Shown here: in pieces, positions 45,580 to 53,967 of the stretch
How the letters are laid out: each line of letters opens with the position of its first letter
Numbering within the stretch: position 1 is the first letter of the stretch
Source of the DNA: Oligosphaera ethanolica
Lineage (GTDB): Bacteria; Verrucomicrobiota; Lentisphaeria; Oligosphaerales; Oligosphaeraceae
Assembly: GCF_030814695.1 (NCBI RefSeq)
Contig: NZ_JAUSVL010000001.1
Coordinates: 4,562,227-4,626,226 of the forward strand
Length of the DNA stretch: 64,000 nucleotides
Reading direction: 5' to 3'
Notes under the pieces: generated by a model
Databases searched by the model: none
Told to the model about the DNA's origin: nothing
Seen by the model: only the letters and a program-made list of their open reading frames with translations
Program-made: the position numbers and the translations under genes

Positions 45580-45670
45580 CGATCTGATCGGTCTGATCGA
45601 CGGTCTTTTATCGCGGACGGATCGGATTACTGATCGGTCTGAGCGATGGTCTTTTTGCGAGAGCTGGTCG
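45580..45670. repeat. GATC-rich 9-bp-type array
   Basis: Contains CGGTCTTTTATCGCGGACGG and TGATCGGTCTGA units that also occur at 34.15-34.2 kb. It lies between the REP block and the end of prmA. Confidence 0.65.
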
Positions 45671-45672
45671 GG

Positions 45673-46563
45673 TTATTTCTGCTGGGGTAGTGCGAAGCAG
45701 CCGCTGGTCCATTCGTCGATGGTGGTGCGTTTGAGTTCGCGGGCGCCGAGTGCCTGGTAGCGCTGGAGAACTTCGGGGTACTGTTCGGTGAGGATGCCGG
45801 AGAGGATGAGGTAGCCATCGCCGTGTTTGCGGTCGACGAGTTTGCAGACATCTTCGGCGTATTTGAGGAGGACGACGGCGAGGATGTTGGCGGCGACGAC
45901 CTGGCATGGTTGTGGCGGCTGGTAGGCGCCGAGTTCGGCGCAGTGGATGGCGACGTCATGGACGCCGGCGAGAGCGAGGTTGTCATAGGCGGTGTCGACG
46001 GCCTGCGGGTCGTTGTCGAAGGCATAGACGGGCTCGTAGCCGAGGAGGCGCGCACCGAGGGAGAGGATGCCCGAGCCGCAGCCGGCGTCGAGGAAAGAGC
46101 GCGGGCCTTGCTGGGCTTCGAGGTCGTCGAGGAATTGCAGGCAGGCTTTGGTGGTGCCGTGGTAGCCGGTGCCGAAGCACATGCCGGGATCAAGCGAGAG
46201 AATGATGTCGCCGGCCTGTGGTTCGACGTCTTCCCAGCTGGGTTTGACAACCAGGCGCGCGGAGGCGCGGAAGCTGTGGAAGTGCTTTTTCCAGCTTTCC
46301 GACCAGTCTTCCTGCTGCATGCAGGCGGTTTTGACGGCGCTGGGGCCCGTGAAGGCGTCCTGCCAGGGAATGAGCGCGTCACTGACGCGTTTGAGTTTGT
46401 CGTTGGCGTCGTTGTCGTCATCGGCCATGACGTAGGTGCTGGCGCGGCCGGTTTCGCGGCTGCTGTAGGAAGAGACGACGAAGTCGGCGGCGGCAAGGGC
46501 TTCTTCGATCATGGGCACGTCCGCGGCAGCGGATTCAATGACGACGACATGGATGCATTCCAC
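45673..46563 (-). CDS. prmA: Ribosomal protein L11 methyltransferase
   Basis: A 296-residue class I methyltransferase. PrmA hallmarks are LDPGMCFGTGYHGTTKACL, the AdoMet motif LDAGCGSGILS and VVAANILA. The enzyme trimethylates amino groups of ribosomal protein L11. The N-terminal ~100 residues form the L11-recognition domain. ATG 46563 gives a standard length for the family. Confidence 0.92.
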   Translation of the reverse strand: MECIHVVVIESAAADVPMIEEALAAADFVVSSYSSRETGRASTYVMADDDNDANDKLKRVSDALIPWQDAFTGPSAVKTACMQQEDWSESWKKHFHSFRASARLVVKPSWEDVEPQAGDIILSLDPGMCFGTGYHGTTKACLQFLDDLEAQQGPRSFLDAGCGSGILSLGARLLGYEPVYAFDNDPQAVDTAYDNLALAGVHDVAIHCAELGAYQPPQPCQVVAANILAVVLLKYAEDVCKLVDRKHGDGYLILSGILTEQYPEVLQRYQALGARELKRTTIDEWTSGCFALPQQK

Positions 46564-46668
46564 GGCGGGGGCCTTTCTGAGGATAGGTACTTTGGAGACC
46601 TACGATTATTTCATGTATAGCGTAACATGAACACGCTGATAGTGTGTAACATAGCAAGCAAGAAAAGC

Positions 46669-46832
46669 GAGTTCCATTGCCCCTTTGGTCTCCGTCAGCT
46701 TCGCCGACGGGGACCAAAGGGGCCGAGGAACACGGGCATATTTGGCGTTGTACCCAGGGCGGCGCGCGCCTTCAGCGCGCTTGCCCTGGGCTGGTATGTT
46801 TCGCGCTTTCAGCGCTTCTGCCGCTTCGCGGC
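46669..46832 (+). repeat. Multi-hairpin structured repeat, copy 2
   Basis: Stem 1 reads GCCCCTTTGGTCTCCGTC pairing with GACGGGGACCAAAGGGGC. Compared with copy 3, three base pairs are changed on both arms. Stems 2 and 3 are conserved. It is the main content of the 336-bp gap between prmA and nifS. Confidence 0.85.
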
Positions 46833-46899
46833 GCAGGTCTACAGTAGTTGCTTCGCGGTTGTTGCTTCGCGGCTTGGGAGTGTTGGCTGGCGAAGCTGT

Positions 46900-48069
46900 T
46901 TATTTTCGTCCGAAGGGCGACAGGTCGCGGAGGGCACTGATGATGGGTGGCACGACGCGGATGATGGTGTCGACTTCGTCTTGGGTGTTATAGCGTGAAA
47001 AGCTGAAACGGATGGAGCCGTGGAGGGACTGGTAGTCCAGGCCCATGGCGCGCAGGACATGGGAAGGCTCCAGGGAGCCGGAGGTGCAGGCCGAGCCCGA
47101 GGATGCGCAGATGTGCGCGGCCTGGTACATACGCAGGAGGATGGCTTCGCCCTCGATGTATTTGAAGCAGATGCTGCTGGTGTTGGGCAAGCGGTGTTCG
47201 GGATCGCCGTTGACGACGGGGTCCATGCAGCTGGCGAGTAGGCCCTGTTCCAAGCGGTCGCGCAGGGCTTTGACCGTGGATTGTTCGTCGCGGAGGTGTT
47301 CCATGGCTAGTTCGGCGGCTTTGCCAAGGGCGGCGATGCTGGCGACGTTTTCCGTGCCGGCGCGCTGGCCGTGTTCCTGGTGTCCGCCGATGAGGTAGGG
47401 CAGGAATGGCGTGAAACGACGCCGGTAGAGAACGCCGACGCCCTTGGGCGCGTGGAGCTTGTGGCCGCTGAGGGACAGGAAGTCAATCTGGCTCTGGCGC
47501 AGATTAATGGGAATCTTGCCGACGGCCTGGACGGCGTCCGTGTGGAACAGCGCGCCGTGTTCGTGGGCGATGGCGGCGAGTTCTTCGACGGGGTAGAGAT
47601 TGCCGATTTCGTTGTTGGCCCACATGACGGTGACGAGGGCGGTGTCGTCGTCAATGACGGCGCGGGCCTCGTCGAGGTTGATGCGGCCCTGGTGGTCCAC
47701 TGAGAGGAAGTCCACGTGGATGCCCTGTTTCTGCAGGAAATGGCAAGTGCTGAGGACGGCGGGGTGTTCGACGGCGCAGGTGACAATTTTGCGGCGGCCC
47801 TTTTGGGTTTCCAGGGCGCTCATGATGGCGGCGTTGTCGGACTCGGTGCCGCAGCTGGTGAAGATGATCTCTTCGGGCTCGGCGCCGATGAGTTCGGCGA
47901 CGGCTTTGCGGGACTGGACCATGACTTTGGCGCAGCGGCTACCGAAGGGGTGGGGGCTGGAGGGATTGCCGTACCACGTGGTCAAAAAGGGCTCCATCGC
48001 CGCGAAGACTTCCGGGGCGATGGCGGTGGTGGCATTGTTATCGACGTAGATGATATCCTGCTCATTCAT
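46900..48069 (-). CDS. nifS: Cysteine desulfurase NifS/IscS
   Basis: A 389-residue PLP enzyme. The pattern starts YVDNNATT; the PLP Lys lies in SLSGHKLHAPKG and the sulfur-carrying Cys in CASSGSACTSGS. It takes sulfur from cysteine for Fe-S cluster assembly on NifU, encoded 29 bp upstream. The gene order nifU-nifS with no nif structural genes around points to general Fe-S assembly, as in many anaerobes. Confidence 0.94.
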   Translation of the reverse strand: MNEQDIIYVDNNATTAIAPEVFAAMEPFLTTWYGNPSSPHPFGSRCAKVMVQSRKAVAELIGAEPEEIIFTSCGTESDNAAIMSALETQKGRRKIVTCAVEHPAVLSTCHFLQKQGIHVDFLSVDHQGRINLDEARAVIDDDTALVTVMWANNEIGNLYPVEELAAIAHEHGALFHTDAVQAVGKIPINLRQSQIDFLSLSGHKLHAPKGVGVLYRRRFTPFLPYLIGGHQEHGQRAGTENVASIAALGKAAELAMEHLRDEQSTVKALRDRLEQGLLASCMDPVVNGDPEHRLPNTSSICFKYIEGEAILLRMYQAAHICASSGSACTSGSLEPSHVLRAMGLDYQSLHGSIRFSFSRYNTQDEVDTIIRVVPPIISALRDLSPFGRK

Positions 48070-48098
48070 GGCGGGCGCCTTTGACTGCTGGCTGGGCC

Positions 48099-48974
48099 TT
48101 ATTTCACTTCAACGACGTTCAGGGCTCCGGAGACTTTTTCACGGAGCTTGGCTTCGACCCAGTGTTTAAGGGTTTGGATGGCCGACGGGCAGCTGGCGCA
48201 ACGGCCGGCTAGCTTCACCATTACGTTGTTGCCGTCAATGTCGATGAGTTGGGCGTCGCCGCCATCGGCTTTCAGGCCGGGCCGGATGATGTCATCGAAG
48301 GTGGATTGGATGAGGGCGATCTTCTGCAGGTTGGTGAGCTGGGACGGGGGGCGGGCGGCCGCGCTGTCGTCGCTGCTCTTTTTCTTGTTGCCGTTGATAT
48401 CGTCAAGGATTTCCTGGATATCGGGTTTGCAGCCGCCGCAGCCCCCGCCGGCCTTGGTGTAGTGGGTGACTTGTTCGACGGTGGTGAGGTGGTTGGTCTT
48501 GATGGCCTCGCGGATGCGCGCCTCGGTGACGCTGAAACACTGGCAGACAATGCGGTTTTCGCCTTCTTCTTCGATGACGACTGGCACGTTCCAGTCCGGG
48601 TGTTTCTTGTGCATGTCGATCAGCGCGGCCTGGAAGGCCTCCATGCCCATGACGGAGCAGTGCATTTTTTCTTCGGGGAGTTCGCCGAGGAAGTCGGCGA
48701 TGTCCTGGTTGGTGAGCTTGGCGGCATCGGCGAGCGTCTTGCCCTTGAGCATTTCGGTGAGTGCGGACGAGCTGGCAATGGCCGATGCGCAGCCGAAGGT
48801 CTGGAATTTGACGTCGGCGATGGTCTTTTTATCGTCGGCGAGTTTGACGTAGAGTTTCATAGCGTCGCCGCAGACGATGTTGCCGACTTCGCCAATGCCC
48901 TCGGCATCGGCAATTTCGCCTATATTGCGGGGGTGCAGAAAATAATCCATGACTTTTTCAGTATAGTCCCACAT
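48099..48974 (-). CDS. nifU: Three-domain Fe-S scaffold protein NifU
   Basis: A 291-residue scaffold with the full NifU plan: an IscU-like N-domain (C35, C62, C106), a central [2Fe-2S] domain (C144, C146, C179, C182) and a C-terminal Nfu domain (C259, C262 in RCASCPSA). It builds clusters with sulfur from NifS and passes them to apoproteins; the window contains several likely clients. Confidence 0.94.
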   Translation of the reverse strand: MWDYTEKVMDYFLHPRNIGEIADAEGIGEVGNIVCGDAMKLYVKLADDKKTIADVKFQTFGCASAIASSSALTEMLKGKTLADAAKLTNQDIADFLGELPEEKMHCSVMGMEAFQAALIDMHKKHPDWNVPVVIEEEGENRIVCQCFSVTEARIREAIKTNHLTTVEQVTHYTKAGGGCGGCKPDIQEILDDINGNKKKSSDDSAAARPPSQLTNLQKIALIQSTFDDIIRPGLKADGGDAQLIDIDGNNVMVKLAGRCASCPSAIQTLKHWVEAKLREKVSGALNVVEVK

Positions 48975-49091
48975 GATTGCCTCCTTGGCTGGGGTCCTGC
49001 GGCAGGAACGTTGTTGATATGCGAATGACTAGATGGCAGATCCTTAGTCGTCACTGCGCGCGGCTATGTTCCCGGGGCGAGGTTTTGCGCG

Positions 49092-49128
49092 AAAAAAAAG
49101 ACCGCAACCCCAAGGTACAAGGTTGCGG
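49092..49128 (-). terminator. Rho-independent terminator of the small basic protein gene
   Basis: On the minus strand CCGCAACC pairs with GGTTGCGG around an 11-base loop or longer pairing, followed by TCTTTTTTTT. Confidence 0.85.
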
Positions 49129-49149
49129 CCGGAAGAACGTTGGCTGTTC

Positions 49150-49305
49150 TTACAGTTCGGGCTTGGTCTTGGGCAGGCCCCAAGCGCGGTCGCCATCTTT
49201 GTAGCGGCCTTCTTTTTTCAGCAGGTCGATGCGCTCATAGCGTTTGAGGACGTTGCGGCGTTCGCTGACCGCACCCTTGGTTTTCAGACTGGGATGAATG
49301 GACAT
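49150..49305 (-). CDS. PVC-type small basic protein
   Basis: A 51-residue protein (MSIHPSLKTKGAVSERRNVL...), basic, with the closing WGLPKTKPEL. This matches the small basic protein family known from Verrucomicrobia, Lentisphaerae and Chlamydiae, whose role is unknown but is suspected to be ribosome related. ATG 49305 follows a GGAGGAAA site, and its own terminator follows the stop, so it is monocistronic. It is the strongest lineage marker of the window. Confidence 0.85.
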   Translation of the reverse strand: MSIHPSLKTKGAVSERRNVLKRYERIDLLKKEGRYKDGDRAWGLPKTKPEL

Positions 49306-49444
49306 GGTCTTTCCTCCGTTCACTCTATGCCCGCGGGGAGCCACGGGGTTTTAACTGACAACAAGCAGACAAAAATCGAAGCAATACTGTAAAGCCTTTC
49401 GCCATTATTGCAAAGGAATTCTGCTGGTGAAAATGAAAAAAGCG

Positions 49445-49743
49445 GTAATCGGTCACCCATTGAGAACGGACGCCCAGGCATGTCGCGACGTCAACCCCGG
49501 GTAAGTAAGTGAGTTCCATTGCCTCTTTGGCCCCAGTCAGCTGCGCCGACTGGGGCCAAAGAGGCCGAGGAACACGGACGTAGTCGCCGTTGTACCCAGG
49601 GCGGCGCGCGCTTTCAGCGCTGCTTGCCCTGGGCTGGTATGTTTCGCGCTTTCAGCGCTTCTGCCGCTTCGCGGCCAGGGAAACGGGCGCGTTTGACTCA
49701 GCCAGAAGCTCTGTGGCTTAATTATCAATGGGTGACCGATTAC
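49445..49743. mobile_element. 299-bp element with 19-bp perfect terminal inverted repeats
   Basis: GTAATCGGTCACCCATTGA at 49445-49463 and its exact reverse complement at 49725-49743 enclose a multi-hairpin repeat copy. No gene is inside. This may be a non-autonomous element that carries, or was inserted around, the structured repeat. The first 11 bases of the terminal repeat also occur at about 27122 and 27399. Confidence 0.7.
49511..49675 (+). repeat. Multi-hairpin structured repeat, copy 3
   Basis: Stem 1 is perfect: GCCTCTTTGGCCCCAGTC with its full complement around the loop AGCTGCGCC. Stems 2 (CCCAGGGC / GCCCTGGG) and 3 follow. Confidence 0.85.
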
Positions 49744-49746
49744 AAA

Positions 49747-49778
49747 AAGCGTCCATCGCGTCCATCGCGTCCATTGAG
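49747..49778. repeat. 9-bp tandem repeat (GCGTCCATC)
   Basis: Three copies of GCGTCCATC/T; the reverse strand reads GATGGACGC. It lies immediately right of the 299-bp element. Confidence 0.8.
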
Positions 49779-49786
49779 GGGATTGG

Positions 49787-51256
49787 TCAGGGGAGGAAGA
49801 GGGCGTCGATGTAGTTGTTTTCGAAGCCATCGATCATGTTGAGGGGCACGTCTTTGGGCTCGGCGATGATGGCTAGCAATTCGTCCATGATGTTGGGATT
49901 GACGGCGAGGCGGGCGGCACCAGCAAGGCTGGTATTGCCGGCGATGTGCGTTTTGGCGCGGGGCAGCATGGCGATGGCGATGGCGTGATCGAGATCAAGA
50001 TAGCGGGCGAAACCGCCGGCGAGGATGATGCGTTGCAGCTGCTCGACGGGGCAGTGGCAGTACTCCAGGAGGGACAGGATGCCGGCGTAGACGGCGGCTT
50101 TGGCTTTGAGGAGCTGTTCGATGTCGGCTTCGGAGAGCGCCACGCCGGGGGCGATAGCGACTAGTTGCAGGTTGCCGTCGCGACGGTAGCGTTTACCGAG
50201 GACATCGGCCTGCAGTCGTCCGCAGGCATTAAGCCAGCCGGCATGGCGGCCCGCGTAGAGAACATCGACCATGGCGGAGCCGCAGAGGCCGTTGGGGGCG
50301 CCGCCGCCAATGACGCTGTAAGACCAGTCGGGCTGGACGTGGTCGATGGCGCCGGCGACGGCCCGGGAGCCGCTGGGGATGGCGGCGCCTTCGAAGGCTG
50401 GGCCGGCGGCGGCGGCGGTGCAGAAGAGCCCGTCGTTGGTGCGGAGGACGATTTCGCAGTTGGTGCCAATGTCGATGAGCATTTCGAAGGGCGCCAGCTG
50501 GCATTCGTGGATGCCGGCGGTGAGATCGCCGCCGACGTAGCCGGCGATGGCGGGCAGGGCCAGGACGGGCGTGGCGCCGGGGAGGGCGATGCCGAGCTCG
50601 TCGGCGCGGCGCTGAGGGAAGACGCGGAGTGGCGGTGTGAATGGCATGACGCCGATGGGCGCGGGGTCGATGCCCCAGAGGAGGGTGGTCATGACGGTGT
50701 TGCCGGCGATGGCGAGGCGCTGGGCGTCGTCAGCGACCAGTTCGGCGAGCAGGTCGTTGATGGAGGTAACTGCGGCCTGTTGCATGGCGGCGAGAGTGGC
50801 GGGAGTCGCGGCCTGGCTAATGCGGCTGATCACATTGTCGCCAAAACGGCTTTGCTGGTTGTAGCAGGAGGCCGACGCAAGGACCTCGCCATTGCGGATT
50901 TTAACGGCGGCGACAGTGGTGGTGCCGAGATCGACGGCGACGACGCATTCGTCGCGCTTGAGCAGTGGCGGGCCGTCCCAGAGGGCGTGTATCTGGCCAT
51001 TGGGGACGCACATGGCGCGAGGGGGAACGTCGATGAGGCCCTCGGTGCTGAGCAGGGTGGTCTGGCAGGCCAGGGCGCTGGTGGGCGCGGTGACGCAGAG
51101 TTCTTTGCCGGCAACGAGGTAGCGCCCGGCGAGGAGGGTGATGCGGCAGCGGCCACAGGTGCCGCGGCCGGCGCAGCGTAGGTCCCAGCTGTATGGTTTG
51201 GGCAGAGTGACGGCTTGGGTCAAAGACTGGCCGCAACGGCTGATGGCGATTTTCAT
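49787..51256 (-). CDS. RACo-like ferredoxin/ASKHA ATPase (DUF4445 family)
   Basis: A 489-residue protein. An N-terminal [2Fe-2S] ferredoxin-like domain (RCAGRGTCGRC plus later Cys) joins an actin-fold ATPase with VAVDLGTTTVAA, AGNTVMTTLLWGIDPAPIG and LIDIGTNCEIV. This is the plan of reductive activators of corrinoid proteins (RACo, RamA), which use ATP to rescue inactive Co(II) to Co(I). No corrinoid protein or methyltransferase gene is adjacent, so its client is unknown; a cobalamin-dependent QueG-like protein occurs elsewhere in the window. Start at ATG 51256. Confidence 0.85.
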   Translation of the reverse strand: MKIAISRCGQSLTQAVTLPKPYSWDLRCAGRGTCGRCRITLLAGRYLVAGKELCVTAPTSALACQTTLLSTEGLIDVPPRAMCVPNGQIHALWDGPPLLKRDECVVAVDLGTTTVAAVKIRNGEVLASASCYNQQSRFGDNVISRISQAATPATLAAMQQAAVTSINDLLAELVADDAQRLAIAGNTVMTTLLWGIDPAPIGVMPFTPPLRVFPQRRADELGIALPGATPVLALPAIAGYVGGDLTAGIHECQLAPFEMLIDIGTNCEIVLRTNDGLFCTAAAAGPAFEGAAIPSGSRAVAGAIDHVQPDWSYSVIGGGAPNGLCGSAMVDVLYAGRHAGWLNACGRLQADVLGKRYRRDGNLQLVAIAPGVALSEADIEQLLKAKAAVYAGILSLLEYCHCPVEQLQRIILAGGFARYLDLDHAIAIAMLPRAKTHIAGNTSLAGAARLAVNPNIMDELLAIIAEPKDVPLNMIDGFENNYIDALFLP

Positions 51257-51310
51257 AGGTGGGGAAATACCTGGGGCTGGGGTGAGTGTCGGAGAGCGGG
51301 CGACGCCTAG

Positions 51311-51653
51311 AGCCTGTCCGAAAAGCCTAGTTGGGTTTTGCGAGGGGGAGGAAAATACCCTTTGCTTCGCTCGGGCCGCCGCTTCGCGGCTATTCGACTA
51401 TCCCTGCACCTGCGGTGCAGGTCTGCGGCCCATTGGCCCTTTCCTCCCCCTCGCGCTCCCCCACCTATCCCTTTTTGGCTCAGTGCGTTGCGGCAAACGC
51501 TTTGCGTTTGCCGCAACGCACTGAGCGTCAGCAGCTGAGAGTTCGGACCGGGCTTTTCACCGCTGTTTTCGCAGAAGTCATGGCTATTTTTGGCTAGAGA
51601 AAGACGGAAAGCACGCTTCCGGCAGGCAAATATAGTTTTCGGATGACTTCTAC
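51311..51653. repeat. MITE-like dispersed repeat, copy 3 (~343 bp)
   Basis: Nearly identical to copy 2 through most of its length, including the GCGGCAAACGC / GCGTTTGCCGC hairpin. CTAG (51307-51310) and CTAA (51654-51657) flank it. It fills most of the gap between the RACo-like gene and the next gene. Confidence 0.88.
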
Positions 51654-51774
51654 CTAAAATCAATCCCAAGGGGGCTGTTGTCAAATACGTCTTTGGCGGT
51701 ACGGTAAGGCGAGGTGGTCGGGAGGCTGCGCGCAGCGCGGAATAGTTGAGCACAAAAAAAGCCAGGTGGGCAGT

Positions 51775-53886
51775 ATGAGTTTTGAAAATGGCAGATGGCA
51801 CGGCAACCGGTATTACTTTGGGCTGCATTATGATCTGCATGCCAGTGACAACGACACGGAATTGGGCACGCGCTGCGGCCTGAACGAGCTGGTGCCGGCG
51901 CTGAAATTGCTGCGGCCGGATTTTGTCCAGACGGACTGCAAGGGCCATCCCGGCATGACCAGCTGGCCGACGACGGTGCCTGACGGCACGACGTCGCCGG
52001 GCGTGGTCAAGGACGCGCTTAGGCAGTGGCGCGAGGCGACGCGGCAGCTGAAGATGCCGCTGCATTGCCATTACTCGGGCATCTGGGATCGCGCGGCGTC
52101 GCAGAAGCACCCCGAATGGGCCGTGGTGCCGGCGCCCGGCTCGGATCCGGCGAAACCTTCTGAGAAGATGTGCCCGCGCGGGCCCTATCTGGATAAGCTG
52201 TTGATTCCGCAGATGAAAGAGCTGATTGACCGCTATGAGGTTGACGGTTTTTGGGTGGACGGCGAGTTGTGGGCGGCCGAGCCTTGCTATTGTCCGCTCT
52301 GCCTGGCGGCTTTCCGGGAGCGCAGCGGCCTGGCGGAAGCGCCAACGAGCATGGACGATCCGCACTGGCCCGAGTGGCAGCAGTTTACGCTGGACAGCTT
52401 CAAGGAATACGTTTCCCGCTATGTGACGGCGGTACACGAGCATCGTCCGGAAGTGCTGGTATGTTCGAATTGGCTGCAGACCTTTAGGAATCCGGGCTGT
52501 CCGGACGACGTTGCCACGGATTGGATCAGTGGCGACAACAGCTGGGTGTGGGGACTCGACGGCAGCCGTTGCGAGGCGCGCTGGCTGTGCAATCGCGGCA
52601 AGCCCTGGGACATCATGCTGTGGGCGTTCAGTTGCTCGCACGGCATGGGGCAGCCGAATTCGCCCTGGACGATGAAGCCGGTGGACATGTTGGCGCAGGA
52701 GGCCGCGATGCTCATGGCCACGGGTGGCAATGTGCAGATCTACGAGAGTCCGGGCGTACGCACGGGCCAGCTGGTGCCGTGGCGGCTGAAGCGCATGCGC
52801 GAAGTGGGAAAATTTATATCCAAGCGCCGGCGTCTGTGCCAGGGCACGCTGGGCTTGCCGCAGGTCGCGGTACTGCATTCGGAGGCGCATTATTACTCGC
52901 GGCCGACGGGCAAGAATCTCATGCATGGCTACGACGCCAATCCGGTTCGTGGCGCGGTATTCGCGCTGTCGGAGTGCCATTATGGCGTGGACATTATGGA
53001 CGAGTGGGCGCTGCTGCAGACGCTGGATGCCTTCCCGGTGGTAGTGGTTCCGGAGCAGTTGCGGCTGTCAGACGAGATGGTCGAGGCGCTGAAACGCTAT
53101 GTTCGTGGCGGCGGGCTGTTGTTCCTGACGGGTGCGGGCATGGCCGAGCGTTTTGGGATGTCTTTCCTGGGCTTGGACGGCCTGAGCATGGAAGACAAAG
53201 CGACCTATCATCTGCCAGTGAACAAGGGCGAGGCCAGCGTGCCGTTGCACAGCGAACCGTGGGGGTTGTTGCAGGTGGGCAAGAAAGGCCGCGGCATTGG
53301 CCGGCTGGGCACGACGCCATTGTGCGACGAACGGCTGCTGGCAACGCCGGCGGCGGTGACGACGCGAGTGGGGTATGGCCGGGTGATGTTTGTGGCGGCG
53401 GATATTTTCCGCGACTTTGAGCACAATCGCTATCCGCTGACGCGGCAGTTCGTGCAGGAACTGATGCGGCGGTTGTATCCGGATCCGGTAGTGTCCATTG
53501 AGGCGCCACTGGCGGTGGATGTCGCCTTGCGTTTCAAGAACGACGCGCTGCAGTTCCATTTCATCAACCGTTCGTCGGGCATCCCGAATCAGCCCAATAA
53601 TGGCATGGTGGACGAAATACCGGCCGTTGGACCGCTGAAGCTGACCGTACGCATGGGGTGGCGCCCCGAGAGCGTCGCGTGGCATTTTGAAGACGACAGC
53701 GAGATGCTGTGGGAGTGGACTTCCGAGCCGAAGAAGGACCATGGTCACCAGCACAGCTGTGATTGCGGCTGCGAGGAGGAGCATGACGACGATTGCGACT
53801 GCGGCTGCCACGAGGAGGGCGAAGACGGCACCGTGACGGTGGAGATCGACAGCGTACGCATTCACGGTGTGGTGGTGATCAAATAA
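51775..53886 (+). CDS. GHL6-like putative glycoside hydrolase with a Cys/His/acid-rich insert
   Basis: A 703-residue protein. The N-terminal (beta/alpha) barrel includes MCPRGPYLDKLL, YEVDGFWVDGELW and the CYCPLC cluster, matching hypothetical glycosyl hydrolase family 6 (related to GH29, where the Asp in the DGFWVD-type strand is the nucleophile). A class-I-amidotransferase-like beta-galactosidase trimerisation-type domain follows (VRGGGLLFLTG). Near residues 655-685 the C-terminal domain is interrupted by a stretch of Cys, His, Asp and Glu (HSCDCGCEEEHDDD and DCDCGCHEEGED) that looks like a metal-binding loop. No signal peptide. Start at ATG 51775 with an AGGTGGG site. Confidence 0.75.
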   Translation: MSFENGRWHGNRYYFGLHYDLHASDNDTELGTRCGLNELVPALKLLRPDFVQTDCKGHPGMTSWPTTVPDGTTSPGVVKDALRQWREATRQLKMPLHCHYSGIWDRAASQKHPEWAVVPAPGSDPAKPSEKMCPRGPYLDKLLIPQMKELIDRYEVDGFWVDGELWAAEPCYCPLCLAAFRERSGLAEAPTSMDDPHWPEWQQFTLDSFKEYVSRYVTAVHEHRPEVLVCSNWLQTFRNPGCPDDVATDWISGDNSWVWGLDGSRCEARWLCNRGKPWDIMLWAFSCSHGMGQPNSPWTMKPVDMLAQEAAMLMATGGNVQIYESPGVRTGQLVPWRLKRMREVGKFISKRRRLCQGTLGLPQVAVLHSEAHYYSRPTGKNLMHGYDANPVRGAVFALSECHYGVDIMDEWALLQTLDAFPVVVVPEQLRLSDEMVEALKRYVRGGGLLFLTGAGMAERFGMSFLGLDGLSMEDKATYHLPVNKGEASVPLHSEPWGLLQVGKKGRGIGRLGTTPLCDERLLATPAAVTTRVGYGRVMFVAADIFRDFEHNRYPLTRQFVQELMRRLYPDPVVSIEAPLAVDVALRFKNDALQFHFINRSSGIPNQPNNGMVDEIPAVGPLKLTVRMGWRPESVAWHFEDDSEMLWEWTSEPKKDHGHQHSCDCGCEEEHDDDCDCGCHEEGEDGTVTVEIDSVRIHGVVVIK

Positions 53887-53967
53887 GACCGGGTACGCCT
53901 GGCTAATTCTAATCGTAACGCTGCTTGGTTGTAATGAAATGAGTACGGACGAGGAAGGAGTGACAGC

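Noticed and set aside
46900..48974. Part of a nitrogen-fixation operon
   Set aside because: Only nifU and nifS are present; there is no nifH, nifD, nifK or nifB nearby, so general Fe-S assembly is the simpler reading.
51307..52980. 557-codon minus-strand frame covering the MITE copy and the GHL6-like gene
   Set aside because: It starts inside a gene with strong family motifs on the plus strand and ends inside a non-coding repeat.
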